A stretch of 5,276 bases of DNA from Planctomycetaceae bacterium (GCA_003503535.1 DOCI01000006.1:274-5549), one strand, 5' to 3'; counted from the first letter of the stretch, positions 1 through 5,276 are shown. Numbers and translations are program-made. The notes: generated by a model not told the origin, from the letters alone.

Positions 1-598
1 GGGAAGAGACGAGTCGTTCGCGGCGCTTTTCGACACTTTCCAGCTTACGGCGAAGTTCGGAGACTCGTTTATCGAGCATTCGACGGTCGAGTTCGAGCTG
101 CTTTTCCCCCGGTCCACGACCACTCCCAATTCCCCCCTCAATACGTTCCAGGTGAGTCCACATCCGTTTCAGGCGGGGACGCATATAGAGCAGTTGAGCC
201 AGTTCGACCTGCAGTTTCGCTTCGTAGGTCCGAGCATGGGTCGCGAAAATATCCAGAATGACTTCGCTGCGATCGATAACGATCGACTTGATCGTCGTTT
301 CGATATTCTTCCCTTGAGAAGGCGAAAGATTGTTATCGAAGATGGCCAGCTCGGCATCAGTTGCTTGCATGAGCTGATTGAGTTCCTCGATCTTGCCTTT
401 GCCGAGGTAGGTGGCCGGTTCTGGATGGTCGCGTGTTTGTGTCAAATAACCAACAACCTCACACCCTGCGGTCTCGGCCAGACCGGCCAGTTCATCCAGG
501 GCATGTTCTTTCGACAGCTTTTGCCCGGGAGTTAACATCCCGACCAGAACTGCTCGTTTTGCTTCGACTTTCAGCGTATCACGCAACGGTTGATTCAA
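1..598 (-). CDS. hflX: GTPase HflX, N-terminal 199 residues (3' end beyond the window)
   Basis: HflX is a cytoplasmic translational GTPase that binds the 50S subunit and splits stalled or heat-damaged ribosomes. The visible part is its N-terminal domain: RAVLVG at residues 15-20, TYLGKGK at 63-69, IFDNNLSPSQGKNIE at 86-100, VIDRSEVILDIFA at 107-119, KLQVELAQL at 128-136 and the glycine-rich GGIGSGRGPGEKQLELDRR at 155-173, followed by an Arg/Lys/Glu-rich helix. The G domain with its P-loop lies off the left edge, so GTPase function is inferred from the family. I chose the TTG at 596-598: an in-frame TGA lies 24 bases upstream, an AGGAG sits five bases before the TTG, and the conserved RAVLVG would be lost with the first ATG (536-538, residue 21). 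Relative to E. coli HflX there is one extra residue between GGIG and RGPGE. It is divergent from the sulfite reductase gene. Confidence 0.93.
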   Translation of the reverse strand, partial: MNQPLRDTLKVEAKRAVLVGMLTPGQKLSKEHALDELAGLAETAGCEVVGYLTQTRDHPEPATYLGKGKIEELNQLMQATDAELAIFDNNLSPSQGKNIETTIKSIVIDRSEVILDIFATHARTYEAKLQVELAQLLYMRPRLKRMWTHLERIEGGIGSGRGPGEKQLELDRRMLDKRVSELRRKLESVEKRRERLVSS

Positions 599-602
599 AA
601 TG

Positions 603-608
603 TCTCCT
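603..608 (-). promoter_or_regulatory. Ribosome binding site deciding the TTG start of hflX
   Basis: On the minus strand the sequence reads ACAGGAGACATTTTG. The AGGAG core lies five bases before the TTG start codon. This is the only good Shine-Dalgarno match near the 5' end of the frame and is the main reason for preferring TTG over the downstream ATG. Confidence 0.7.
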
Positions 609-639
609 GTCGCAAATGGATTGCATCAATGAATTGCAG

Positions 640-658
640 GTCAGAAAAAGTGTCTGAC
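640..658 (-). other. Small hairpin in the probable hflX leader
   Basis: GTCAGA and TCTGAC form a 6-bp perfect stem around a 7-base loop, about 42 bases upstream of the hflX start codon. It has no clean T-tract on the minus strand after the stem, so it is not a convincing terminator. It could be an mRNA leader structure or a regulator site, or chance. Confidence 0.3.
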
Positions 659-957
659 GAATTCAAGTAACATTTTCGACCATGTGGAGTCGGAAAGGTT
701 CGCAGACGCTTCTTAGAAATTGTACCTTTTCCAGCACTGGCGGCAATTCGCTATTAAATATTTCCTCGCGTTCTCCAACGATCCAGAGCAATTTTGCCGC
801 AGTTTTGTTGCGGAATGTGACCAAAGCTGGAAAACTTTCCGACATTCTTACTGCACGTATACTCGATAAGACCTGTTTTGCAGAGTTATATCGCCGACTC
901 CCCTCAAAAATTGCCCAACCCACTTCCCCTTCTCAAACTTTTTTCAGACCACTACAA

Positions 958-986
958 TTAGCATAACGACTGGGCAAAATTACAAT
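958..986 (+). promoter_or_regulatory. Candidate sigma70-type promoter for the sulfite reductase gene
   Basis: TTAGCA (958-963, four of six matches to TTGACA) and TACAAT (981-986, five of six matches to TATAAT) are separated by exactly 17 bases. Transcription would begin near 993 and give a leader of roughly 125 bases. A TGGGC/GCCCA inverted repeat (971-975 and 989-993) spans the -10 element and might be a regulator site. Planctomycete promoter consensus is poorly constrained, so this is a pattern match only. A second, weaker candidate uses TTGAAC at 1005-1010. Confidence 0.35.
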
Positions 987-1120
987 CAGCCCATCAATCA
1001 CATTTTGAACGGTCAGGTTTTGTAACTAATCTGGTCGTGATCTATTTTCCACGAATTGATGGATCGAAAAAGATCGAAGACTGACACTTGCGGATCCCAT
1101 CATTGAAAGACGAAGGATCG

Positions 1121-2857
1121 ATGGCTGACACCGACTCAAAAATCTCAACCGATACTGTTAAGCTCTCCAAAATGGAGAGCATCAAGGAAGCCTCCCATCA
1201 ATTGCGAGGCCCGATCCCTGAAGAACTGCTCAACCAAGAGCCCAGTTTTTCGGGGGATGCGGCTCAGTTGCTCAAATTCCATGGCACCTATCAGCAGGAC
1301 AATCGCGAACTGCGAAACCGAAAAGATGCTGATGGCAATCGGATGGATAAAGCCTACAGCTGTATGATTCGAACCGGTGTGACCGGCGGACAAATGACAG
1401 CCGATCAGTTTCTCGTCGAGATGGATCTGGCCGACAAATATGGCGAAGGAACATTGCGACTGACGACGCGTCAGGCGATTCAGTTACACGGCGTGCTCAA
1501 GCAGAATCTGCAGCGAACGATTCATGAGATCAGCAAAATCAAATTAGATACCTACGCTGCCTGTGGTGACGTCAATCGGAATGTCATGTGCAATCCGGTT
1601 CCTTACAAGAACAATCCTGTTCTCGAACAGATGCAGGAAATGACAAAAGCAATCGCTGCTCATCTTCGTCCCCGCTCGACCGCTTACTTCGAACTGTGGG
1701 TGGAAAATCCTGATGGCCATAAGGAAAATGTGGCTGAATTCCAACCGGTCGAAGAACCAATTTACGGGAAGACGTACCTGCCCCGAAAATTCAAAATCGG
1801 TGTCGCTCTGCCGGAAGATAATCATGTTGACATCATGACACAGGATATCGGGCTGCTGGCGATTGTCGAAAACGATGCCGTCGTTGGTTACGACATGTAC
1901 GTCGGTGGCGGAATGGGGCGAACACCGGCCAAGAAAGAGACTTATCCGGCTCTGGGCAAACCACTCGCGTTCCTGGCACCAGGCGAAGTCTGTGCGGTCG
2001 CCGAAGCGGTTGTCAAAGTTCAACGGGACTTCGGGAATCGGGAAGACCGTAAAGTTGCCCGTATGAAATACCTCGTCGACAAATGGGGAATCGAAAAGTT
2101 CCGTGAGAAAGTCGCCGAGTATTATGGTCAATCTCTTTCACCTGTTCGTGGTGTCAAAGTCACAGGCGTTGACGACTACATGGGCTGGCGTGAACAGGGC
2201 GACGGTAAACTGTTCGTCGGTATCAATATCGAAAATGGACGTATTAAAGACGAGGGCGATTTGCGGATCAAAACTGGCCTGCGAGCTATCGTCGAAAAAT
2301 ACAAGATGCCCGTCCACCTGACGGCTCTGCAATCGATGATTCTCTGCGATATCGATCCCGCTGATAAAGATGACATCGCCAGCATGCTCAAAGAGCACGG
2401 CATTAAAACAGCCGAGGAATACACGATCTCACGACGCTTCTCGATGGCCTGCCCGGCTCTGCCGATGTGTGGATTGGCCGTCACAGAATCGGAACGAGTC
2501 ATGCCTGATTTGATGAGTCAGATTGAAGCCGAGATGGCGAAATATGGTTTGCAGGAGGAGTTGATCAGTGTGCACATGACCGGCTGCCCGAATGGATGTG
2601 CCCGACCTTACACACCCGACATCGGTCTGGTTGGAAAAGCGGTCAACAAGTACACGATGTTCTTAGGTGGAAATGCCGAAGGAACACGACTCGGCTTCAT
2701 CTTCCAGGACATGGTCAAATTTGAAGACGTCGCTCCGACGCTGTCGCCGATTTTCGCTTACTTCAAAGCCGAGCGTGAAGGCAAGGAATCGTTCGGCGAT
2801 TTCTGCAATCGTAAAGGACTCGAAGATCTGACGGAAAAGGCATCCGCTGCGGCGTGA
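1121..2857 (+). CDS. Assimilatory sulfite reductase, siroheme/[4Fe-4S] hemoprotein (ferredoxin-type or CysI-like)
   Basis: This 578-residue cytoplasmic enzyme should catalyse the six-electron reduction of sulfite to sulfide for cysteine synthesis. It has the duplicated nitrite/sulfite reductase architecture: KFHGTYQQDNRELR near residues 52-65, TTRQAIQLHG around 115-124 and CGDVNRNV at 148-155. Cluster and siroheme ligands are C444 and C450 (CPALPMC) and C489 and C493 (TGCPNGCARPY), with the same spacing as E. coli CysI 434/440/479/483. The sulfite-binding basic residues are present as R84, R153, K223 and K225. The CARPY form resembles plant ferredoxin-sulfite reductase more than CysI (CGR), so ferredoxin is a likely donor; no cysJ flavoprotein gene is in view. 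The signature separates it from true nitrite reductases, although databases often use the name nirA. ATG 1121 follows GAAGGA by three bases; in-frame TTGs at 1088 and 1103 would add 11 or 6 residues. A terminator follows at once, so it appears monocistronic. Confidence 0.93.
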   Translation: MADTDSKISTDTVKLSKMESIKEASHQLRGPIPEELLNQEPSFSGDAAQLLKFHGTYQQDNRELRNRKDADGNRMDKAYSCMIRTGVTGGQMTADQFLVEMDLADKYGEGTLRLTTRQAIQLHGVLKQNLQRTIHEISKIKLDTYAACGDVNRNVMCNPVPYKNNPVLEQMQEMTKAIAAHLRPRSTAYFELWVENPDGHKENVAEFQPVEEPIYGKTYLPRKFKIGVALPEDNHVDIMTQDIGLLAIVENDAVVGYDMYVGGGMGRTPAKKETYPALGKPLAFLAPGEVCAVAEAVVKVQRDFGNREDRKVARMKYLVDKWGIEKFREKVAEYYGQSLSPVRGVKVTGVDDYMGWREQGDGKLFVGINIENGRIKDEGDLRIKTGLRAIVEKYKMPVHLTALQSMILCDIDPADKDDIASMLKEHGIKTAEEYTISRRFSMACPALPMCGLAVTESERVMPDLMSQIEAEMAKYGLQEELISVHMTGCPNGCARPYTPDIGLVGKAVNKYTMFLGGNAEGTRLGFIFQDMVKFEDVAPTLSPIFAYFKAEREGKESFGDFCNRKGLEDLTEKASAAA

Positions 2858-2879
2858 GCAAGCGAGAGAGATTAAAATT

Positions 2880-2921
2880 AAACAAGCTGCGAAAGTCTGA
2901 TGATCTTCGCAGCTTGTTTTT
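2880..2921 (+). terminator. Strong intrinsic terminator of the sulfite reductase gene
   Basis: AAACAAGCTGCGAA (2880-2893) pairs perfectly with TTCGCAGCTTGTTT (2906-2919), a 14-bp stem with a 12-base loop, and runs into TTTTTATT. It starts 22 bases after the stop codon. The left flank is AT-rich (ATTAAAATTAAA), so it may also stop transcription coming from the right. Confidence 0.9.
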
Positions 2922-2926
2922 ATTGA

Positions 2927-2948
2927 ACCGCAGATTGACGCAGATAAA
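2927..2948. repeat. 10-bp tandem repeat element, copy 1
   Basis: ACCGCAGATTGACGCAGAT contains two 10-bp units, CGCAGATTGA and CGCAGATAAA. A diverged copy lies at 3915-3936. Short intergenic elements of the form ACC-RCRGAT-NNA-RCRGAT are, from general knowledge, scattered in many bacterial genomes; membership here is inferred from the pattern. Confidence 0.5.
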
Positions 2949-2953
2949 ATTGT

Positions 2954-2975
2954 AGGGTGCGTCTCGACGCACCTT
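2954..2975. repeat. Palindrome with GTGCGT/ACGCAC arms, copy 1
   Basis: GGTGCGTC (2956-2963) and GACGCACC (2966-2973) form an 8-bp perfect stem with only TC between them, extendable by a G-T and an A-T pair to 2954-2975. The arms and the trailing CTT match the palindrome at 3036-3051. It lies six bases after the tandem element and has no T-tract, so it is not a typical terminator. Confidence 0.6.
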
Positions 2976-3027
2976 TCCCTCAATTTGTCTTCGACGAAAT
3001 TAGATTAATAAAAGCGTAATAACAGTC

Positions 3028-3059
3028 ATAGCAATGTGCGTTTAAACGCACCTTGCTAT
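3028..3059. repeat. 32-bp imperfect palindrome with GTGCGT/ACGCAC core, copy 2
   Basis: The core GTGCGTTTAAACGCAC (3036-3051) is a perfect 16-bp palindrome. It is framed, after a single T/C mismatch, by ATAGCAA (3028-3034) and its complement TTGCTAT (3053-3059). The inner arms and following CTT equal those of the palindrome 79 bases earlier, while the central four bases differ (TTAA versus CTCG). It could be a repetitive extragenic palindrome, an RNA stability element or a protein-binding site. Confidence 0.6.
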
Positions 3060-3100
3060 TTCAACTACCGCAAAATGTCGTGTAAGTTCAATATCGGGGA

Positions 3101-3117
3101 GCAGTCAAACTGACTGC
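3101..3117. repeat. Short perfect hairpin
   Basis: GCAGTCA (3101-3107) and TGACTGC (3111-3117) form a 7-bp stem with a 3-base loop AAC. There is no T-tract on either side. It is the third independent inverted repeat within 165 bases. Confidence 0.5.
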
Positions 3118-3177
3118 GAAATAGCGATTTGAGGGCGACATATAAAGCTCGAAAGAGAACTACTTGTTTGTCTATGG

Positions 3178-3206
3178 AAAAAAATGACCGCATTAACCAG
3201 CGGTCA
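3178..3206 (-). terminator. Intrinsic terminator of the HAD gene, overlapping its stop codon
   Basis: Read on the minus strand, TGACCGC and GCGGTCA form a 7-bp stem around the 8-base loop TGGTTAAT, followed by seven T residues (3178-3184). The stop codon TAA (3193-3195) lies in the loop, so the ascending arm is still coding sequence. Confidence 0.88.
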
Positions 3207-3780
3207 CGCGTTCGGGTTTGAAGTAAGTGCGGACATCAATTGTTGACATGCCGGCTTGGCGAGCGGATTCGATGCCGGGGTCGGTATCTTCGTAGGCGAG
3301 GCAATTGGCCGGGTTCACTCCTAAACGGCGGGCGGCTTCGAGGTAGGTGTCAGGTGCGGGTTTCGGGTGTTCGATATCGAGAGCGGTTACGATGGTCTGG
3401 AAGTAATTTCGCAGTCCCAGATTGTCGAGAATTCCGTGGCAGACGCGAGGGATGCCGCCGGTTGCGACTGCCAGGGGGATTTTATCGAAGTGAACTTTGA
3501 CGACTTCGATCGTCTGTTCAATCGGCAGAATGACATCGAGATGCTTTTCGAATTCGTCTTCTTTTTCTTCGGCAATCGCTTCGGCATCGCCGTCGTGTCC
3601 TTGAAGATCGAGGAGATGCTTAGCCACTTTGAGGGTCGACCAGCCGCCGGTTTCATAGAACAGATCTTCAGAAAACTCGAGGCCGTAGCGTTCGAGAGTT
3701 GTCACCCAGGCAACGTAATGAGCGGGCATGGAGTTGGCTAAGGTGCCATCACAATCAAAAATAATCGCTTCGTACTGCAC
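3193..3780 (-). CDS. HAD-superfamily phosphatase, YqaB / beta-phosphoglucomutase type
   Basis: This 195-residue cytoplasmic enzyme is a HAD hydrolase of subfamily IA with a small helical cap. Motif I is FDCDGT with nucleophile D9 and acid/base D11, motif II is T107 in AVATGG, motif III is K140 in HPKPAPDTYL, and motif IV is E164-D165 in YEDTDPGIESARQAGM, which binds magnesium. The cap lies at about residues 16-85. The C-terminal half (HPKPAPDTYL, ED-D-GI-AR-AGM, then IDVR) closely resembles E. coli YqaB, a fructose-1-phosphate phosphatase of about 188 residues. A sugar-phosphate monoesterase is therefore the best guess, while a phosphomutase is possible; the substrate cannot be read from sequence alone. 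The start is GTG at 3778-3780 with a purine-rich GGCGGAA a few bases upstream. It appears to be a single-gene unit with its own promoter and terminator, convergent with the sulfite reductase gene. Confidence 0.88.
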   Translation of the reverse strand: MQYEAIIFDCDGTLANSMPAHYVAWVTTLERYGLEFSEDLFYETGGWSTLKVAKHLLDLQGHDGDAEAIAEEKEDEFEKHLDVILPIEQTIEVVKVHFDKIPLAVATGGIPRVCHGILDNLGLRNYFQTIVTALDIEHPKPAPDTYLEAARRLGVNPANCLAYEDTDPGIESARQAGMSTIDVRTYFKPERVTAG

Positions 3781-3833
3781 GAAGATTCCGCCTTTCGGCC
3801 TAAAGAGATGAAAGAAACGCTTTTGCAGGCCAC

Positions 3834-3863
3834 GTTATAGCGGGTGGGGCTTCAGGAATTCAA
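3834..3863 (-). promoter_or_regulatory. Candidate promoter of the HAD gene
   Basis: On the minus strand TTGAAT (3858-3863, four of six matches to TTGACA) and TATAAC (3834-3839, five of six matches to TATAAT) are separated by 18 bases. Transcription would begin near 3827 and leave a leader of about 47 bases. The -35 hexamer lies inside the palindrome at 3856-3872. Confidence 0.45.
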
Positions 3864-3872
3864 TTTGAATTC
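3856..3872. promoter_or_regulatory. 17-bp palindrome overlapping the HAD promoter, possible operator
   Basis: GAATTCAA (3856-3863) and TTGAATTC (3865-3872) are perfect inverted arms around a single central T. The site covers the proposed -35 box of the HAD gene, a normal position for a dimeric repressor. No regulator gene is visible nearby, and AT-rich palindromes also arise by chance. Confidence 0.35.
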
Positions 3873-3914
3873 GCAGATTTATGAGAAGTTCATTGTTTGC
3901 GAAAAGAAAAATGT

Positions 3915-3936
3915 ACCACGGATGGACACGGATCGG
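3915..3936. repeat. 10-bp tandem repeat element, copy 2
   Basis: ACCACGGATGGACACGGAT contains units CACGGATGGA and CACGGATCGG. It matches the element at 2927-2948 at most positions, with A/G differences and unchanged 10-base periodicity. It sits between the right-hand gene and the HAD gene. Confidence 0.5.
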
Positions 3937-3959
3937 TGAGACTGTAGTGGAACGTCTCA
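3937..3959. repeat. Hairpin TGAGAC/GTCTCA
   Basis: TGAGAC (3937-3942) and GTCTCA (3954-3959) form a 6-bp stem with an 11-base loop, directly after the tandem element. There is no T-tract, so it is not called a terminator. Confidence 0.35.
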
Positions 3960-3970
3960 GTATGTAGTAA

Positions 3971-4030
3971 TGGGCATGGTTGAGCGATGATTCCACGCCC
4001 TTCGCTTTGCTCAGAGCGTGCCACCCATCC
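3971..4030. repeat. Possible dispersed intergenic repeat with competing stems
   Basis: Several overlapping pairings are visible: GGGCATGG (3972-3979) with CCACGCCC (3993-4000, one mismatch), TGAGC (3981-3985) with GCTCA (4009-4013), and CACGC (3994-3998) with GCGTG (4016-4020). On the minus strand it begins GGATGGGTGGCACGC just after the right-hand gene. The compact, GC-rich, multiply foldable character resembles repeated intergenic elements in planctomycete genomes, but only a genome-wide search can show it is repeated. Confidence 0.35.
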
Positions 4031-4054
4031 GTTGTTCATTCACATTACGTGAGC

Positions 4055-4222
4055 TTATTTCACGGTGAAGTTGATCGAGTAAGTCGCGACCTTGCGGTTG
4101 AGTTGATCTTCGACGATCAATTTGAGGAGATAGGGGCCTACGGTTAATTCGCTGGGGATGTTGACTTTATAGCTGTGGAAGTAGTCGTGTCGGCGGGTGC
4201 GGCAATAGTCTTCTGTAGGTGG
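4055..4222 (-). pseudogene. Detached C-terminal 55 codons of the right-hand unknown gene, after an in-frame TAG
   Basis: Directly after the TAG at 4223-4225 the same reading frame stays open for 55 codons and ends at TAA (4055-4057). The residues begin PPTEDYCRTRRHDYF, continue with alternating hydrophobic positions such as VGPYLLKLIVED, and end TYSINFTVK, as expected for the last strands of a beta-sandwich. There is no ATG in this stretch and no ribosome binding site, so it is unlikely to be translated as a separate protein. It reads as the original C-terminus of the upstream frame, cut off by a nonsense change, a base-calling error, or possibly read through. Confidence 0.7.
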
Positions 4223-5276
4223 CTATTCCTGTTCAACGACCAGTCCCGGATTACTGCCGGCTCGATGAATTTCGACCGTTGATTTCAGGACGGTTTTATA
4301 AGTGCCATCGGGTGTCATTTCGCTGAGGAAGTTACGCATTTCTCCATAGACGAGGACCGGTTGTCCGGGGCGGAATTCATCGCGTTCGAAGCGATCGTAG
4401 ACTCCGAAGCCCTGAATGCCGCGGGAGAAAGTCACATTGCGAATTTCCAGATTGGCTCGTTCCCGCAAGCGGTCGGTGGCGTCGGACAGTTGAGAAACAG
4501 CATGAGTCGCACGGTCTCCCGAATTCGGAATCCCGGTCGCATCGAAGTAATTCGACATGCCCCAGAAAAGTTTCTGCCAGAACTCCTGCTCGGCTGCGGG
4601 GAGATCGGGGATCGCTTCGAGTGTCCGCTCGTGACGATCACTCATCAAATACATCATCCGCAGGAAGACATGATCTCTTGTATATTCTTGCATTTGTTTA
4701 TTGTCGCCAGCCGGCAGATTGTGTTTTATCTGCTGCTCGGACAAGCTGATCAATGTGGCTAAGGCTTCTTCGTAACGTTCTTTATCTGACTTTTGAACGG
4801 TTTCCATAACCGGTGTACTGCTCTTTTGCGGAGAGAGTGATTCGGTTTTGATTCCATCAGGGGTTTGAATCTTTCCAACATCAATCGCTTCCGGTTGCTG
4901 ATTTGAGACCGTCACCATTTCCCCAGGCTGCAGATTTTGTGGCTGGGATCTTCCCTCTGCAGGTCGATTCCAGGGATCCAGTGCCTGAAGTTCGTTAGCC
5001 GAGGCACTCCGCTGGGTATGATCAGCAATCACCGGAAGTTCGTTGCTGTTTTCACTCGAAGGGTGTGCAGGAACCATTCGAGTTTCATCCGATGAGGCAT
5101 CCTCGGAATGTTGACGGGCAAGTCGTCGCATACGGATGATTCGAGGCACCATATCGGGCGGAACCTGACGCAATTCTTCGTACCACTGTTTACGTTCTTC
5201 GGGAGTCGCATCGCGGAATTCTGTTTCGATCAGCATCATGGTTGCGGCATCAAATTTTGGGGTTTGTACTTCTTCT
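4223..5276 (-). CDS. Unknown-function protein, 5'-incomplete at the window edge and ended by an in-frame TAG
   Basis: I recognise no named family with certainty; the style resembles planctomycete-specific hypothetical proteins. From the edge, 350 residues are visible. The first ATG pair (5234-5239) has no Shine-Dalgarno, and the frame stays open for 12 further codons (EEVQTPKFDAAT) to the edge, so the true start probably lies outside. Numbering from the ATG at 5239: residues 1-45 are charged and helical (TPEERKQWYEELRQVPPDMV); 46-150 form a Ser/Pro/Gln/Glu-rich linker that is probably disordered; 153-265 are helical (YEEALATLISLSEQQ, EQEFWQKLFWGMSNYF); 266-338 look like beta strands (FGVYDRFERDEFRPGQPVLV). 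There is no visible membrane segment. The TAG at 4223-4225 falls inside the beta region, and 55 matching codons follow in frame. It is co-oriented with the HAD gene but 274 bases away and separated by repeats, so a shared transcript is unlikely. Confidence 0.75.
   Translation of the reverse strand, partial: EEVQTPKFDAATMMLIETEFRDATPEERKQWYEELRQVPPDMVPRIIRMRRLARQHSEDASSDETRMVPAHPSSENSNELPVIADHTQRSASANELQALDPWNRPAEGRSQPQNLQPGEMVTVSNQQPEAIDVGKIQTPDGIKTESLSPQKSSTPVMETVQKSDKERYEEALATLISLSEQQIKHNLPAGDNKQMQEYTRDHVFLRMMYLMSDRHERTLEAIPDLPAAEQEFWQKLFWGMSNYFDATGIPNSGDRATHAVSQLSDATDRLRERANLEIRNVTFSRGIQGFGVYDRFERDEFRPGQPVLVYGEMRNFLSEMTPDGTYKTVLKSTVEIHRAGSNPGLVVEQE

Larger units (their letters stand above)
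599..1120. other. Divergent spacer between hflX and the sulfite reductase gene
   Basis: These 522 bases separate two divergently transcribed genes and should hold both promoters. Visible contents are a hairpin near the hflX side (640-658), a sigma70-like promoter candidate for the rightward gene (958-986), a short inverted repeat TGGGC/GCCCA (971-975 and 989-993) and a direct repeat GATCGAA at 1062-1068 and 1072-1078. Open frames of 80-95 codons exist on both strands at about 663-966, but they overlap each other, have no recognisable protein features and I do not call them genes. Confidence 0.6.
2858..3192. other. Convergent spacer rich in palindromes
   Basis: This spacer lies between two genes transcribed toward each other. 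It contains the sulfite reductase terminator (2880-2921), a 10-bp tandem repeat element (2927-2948), palindromes at 2954-2975, 3028-3059 and 3101-3117, and most of the terminator of the HAD gene (3178-3206). I see no credible gene in it. Confidence 0.7.

Noticed and set aside
152..535. 127-codon plus-strand frame opposite hflX
   Set aside because: The opposite strand encodes an unmistakable HflX N-terminus, so this frame is a shadow.
663..923. Open frame of 86 codons on the minus strand (GTG start), overlapped by a 94-codon plus-strand frame at 682-966
   Set aside because: The two frames overlap head-on, neither has a recognisable domain or a well-placed ribosome binding site, and the region is a divergent promoter spacer. 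Homology in relatives would be needed to revive either one.
1088..1120. Upstream TTG starts (1088, 1103) for the sulfite reductase
   Set aside because: The ATG at 1121 has a GAAGGA just upstream, and the added residues show no family similarity. The spacing of only three bases leaves some doubt.
1544..2131. 195-codon antisense frame inside the sulfite reductase gene
   Set aside because: It lies opposite a strongly conserved coding sequence and has no motif of its own; it is a codon-usage shadow.
2663..2983. Minus-strand frame spanning the 3' end of the sulfite reductase gene and the spacer
   Set aside because: It runs through the sulfite reductase terminator and a palindrome, is antisense to conserved codons and has no domain.
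2880..3117. Possible CRISPR array or attachment site suggested by clustered short repeats
   Set aside because: The repeats are palindromes of different lengths at irregular spacing, with no uniform spacers, no cas genes, no integrase and no tRNA in view.

Overview
The window looks like chromosomal DNA of a planctomycete, probably order Planctomycetales. That placement is inferred from protein style, moderate GC, loosely packed genes and intergenic repeat types; no rRNA or other decisive marker is present. There are four protein-coding loci. Two run off the window edges, and the one at the right edge also carries an in-frame stop.

Layout. (1) 1-598, minus strand: N-terminal part of the ribosome-associated GTPase HflX, starting at a TTG codon; its GTPase domain lies beyond the left edge. 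(2) 599-1120: a 522-base divergent spacer with a hairpin in the hflX leader and a plausible promoter for the next gene. (3) 1121-2857, plus strand: a complete assimilatory sulfite reductase hemoprotein (siroheme plus [4Fe-4S]), closed by a strong intrinsic terminator at 2880-2921. (4) 2858-3192: a convergent spacer holding two terminators, a 10-bp tandem repeat and three separate palindromes. (5) 3193-3780, minus strand: a HAD-family sugar-phosphate phosphatase of the YqaB/beta-phosphoglucomutase type. Its stop codon sits in the loop of its own terminator, and upstream there is a plausible promoter overlapped by a 17-bp palindrome. (6) 3781-4054: a repeat-rich spacer. (7) 4055-5276, minus strand: a large protein of unknown function, 5'-incomplete at the right edge. 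A TAG at 4223-4225 splits it from a further 55 in-frame codons that look like its natural C-terminus.

The genes do not form one pathway. The sulfite reductase works in sulfur assimilation, HflX in ribosome rescue and heat stress, and the HAD enzyme in small-molecule phosphate metabolism; each appears to be its own transcription unit. No mobile element, CRISPR array, tRNA or defence system is visible. The items most worth a second look are the amber codon in the right-hand gene and the hairpin/repeat clusters in the two spacers flanking the HAD gene. I see no evidence for a new multi-gene system.
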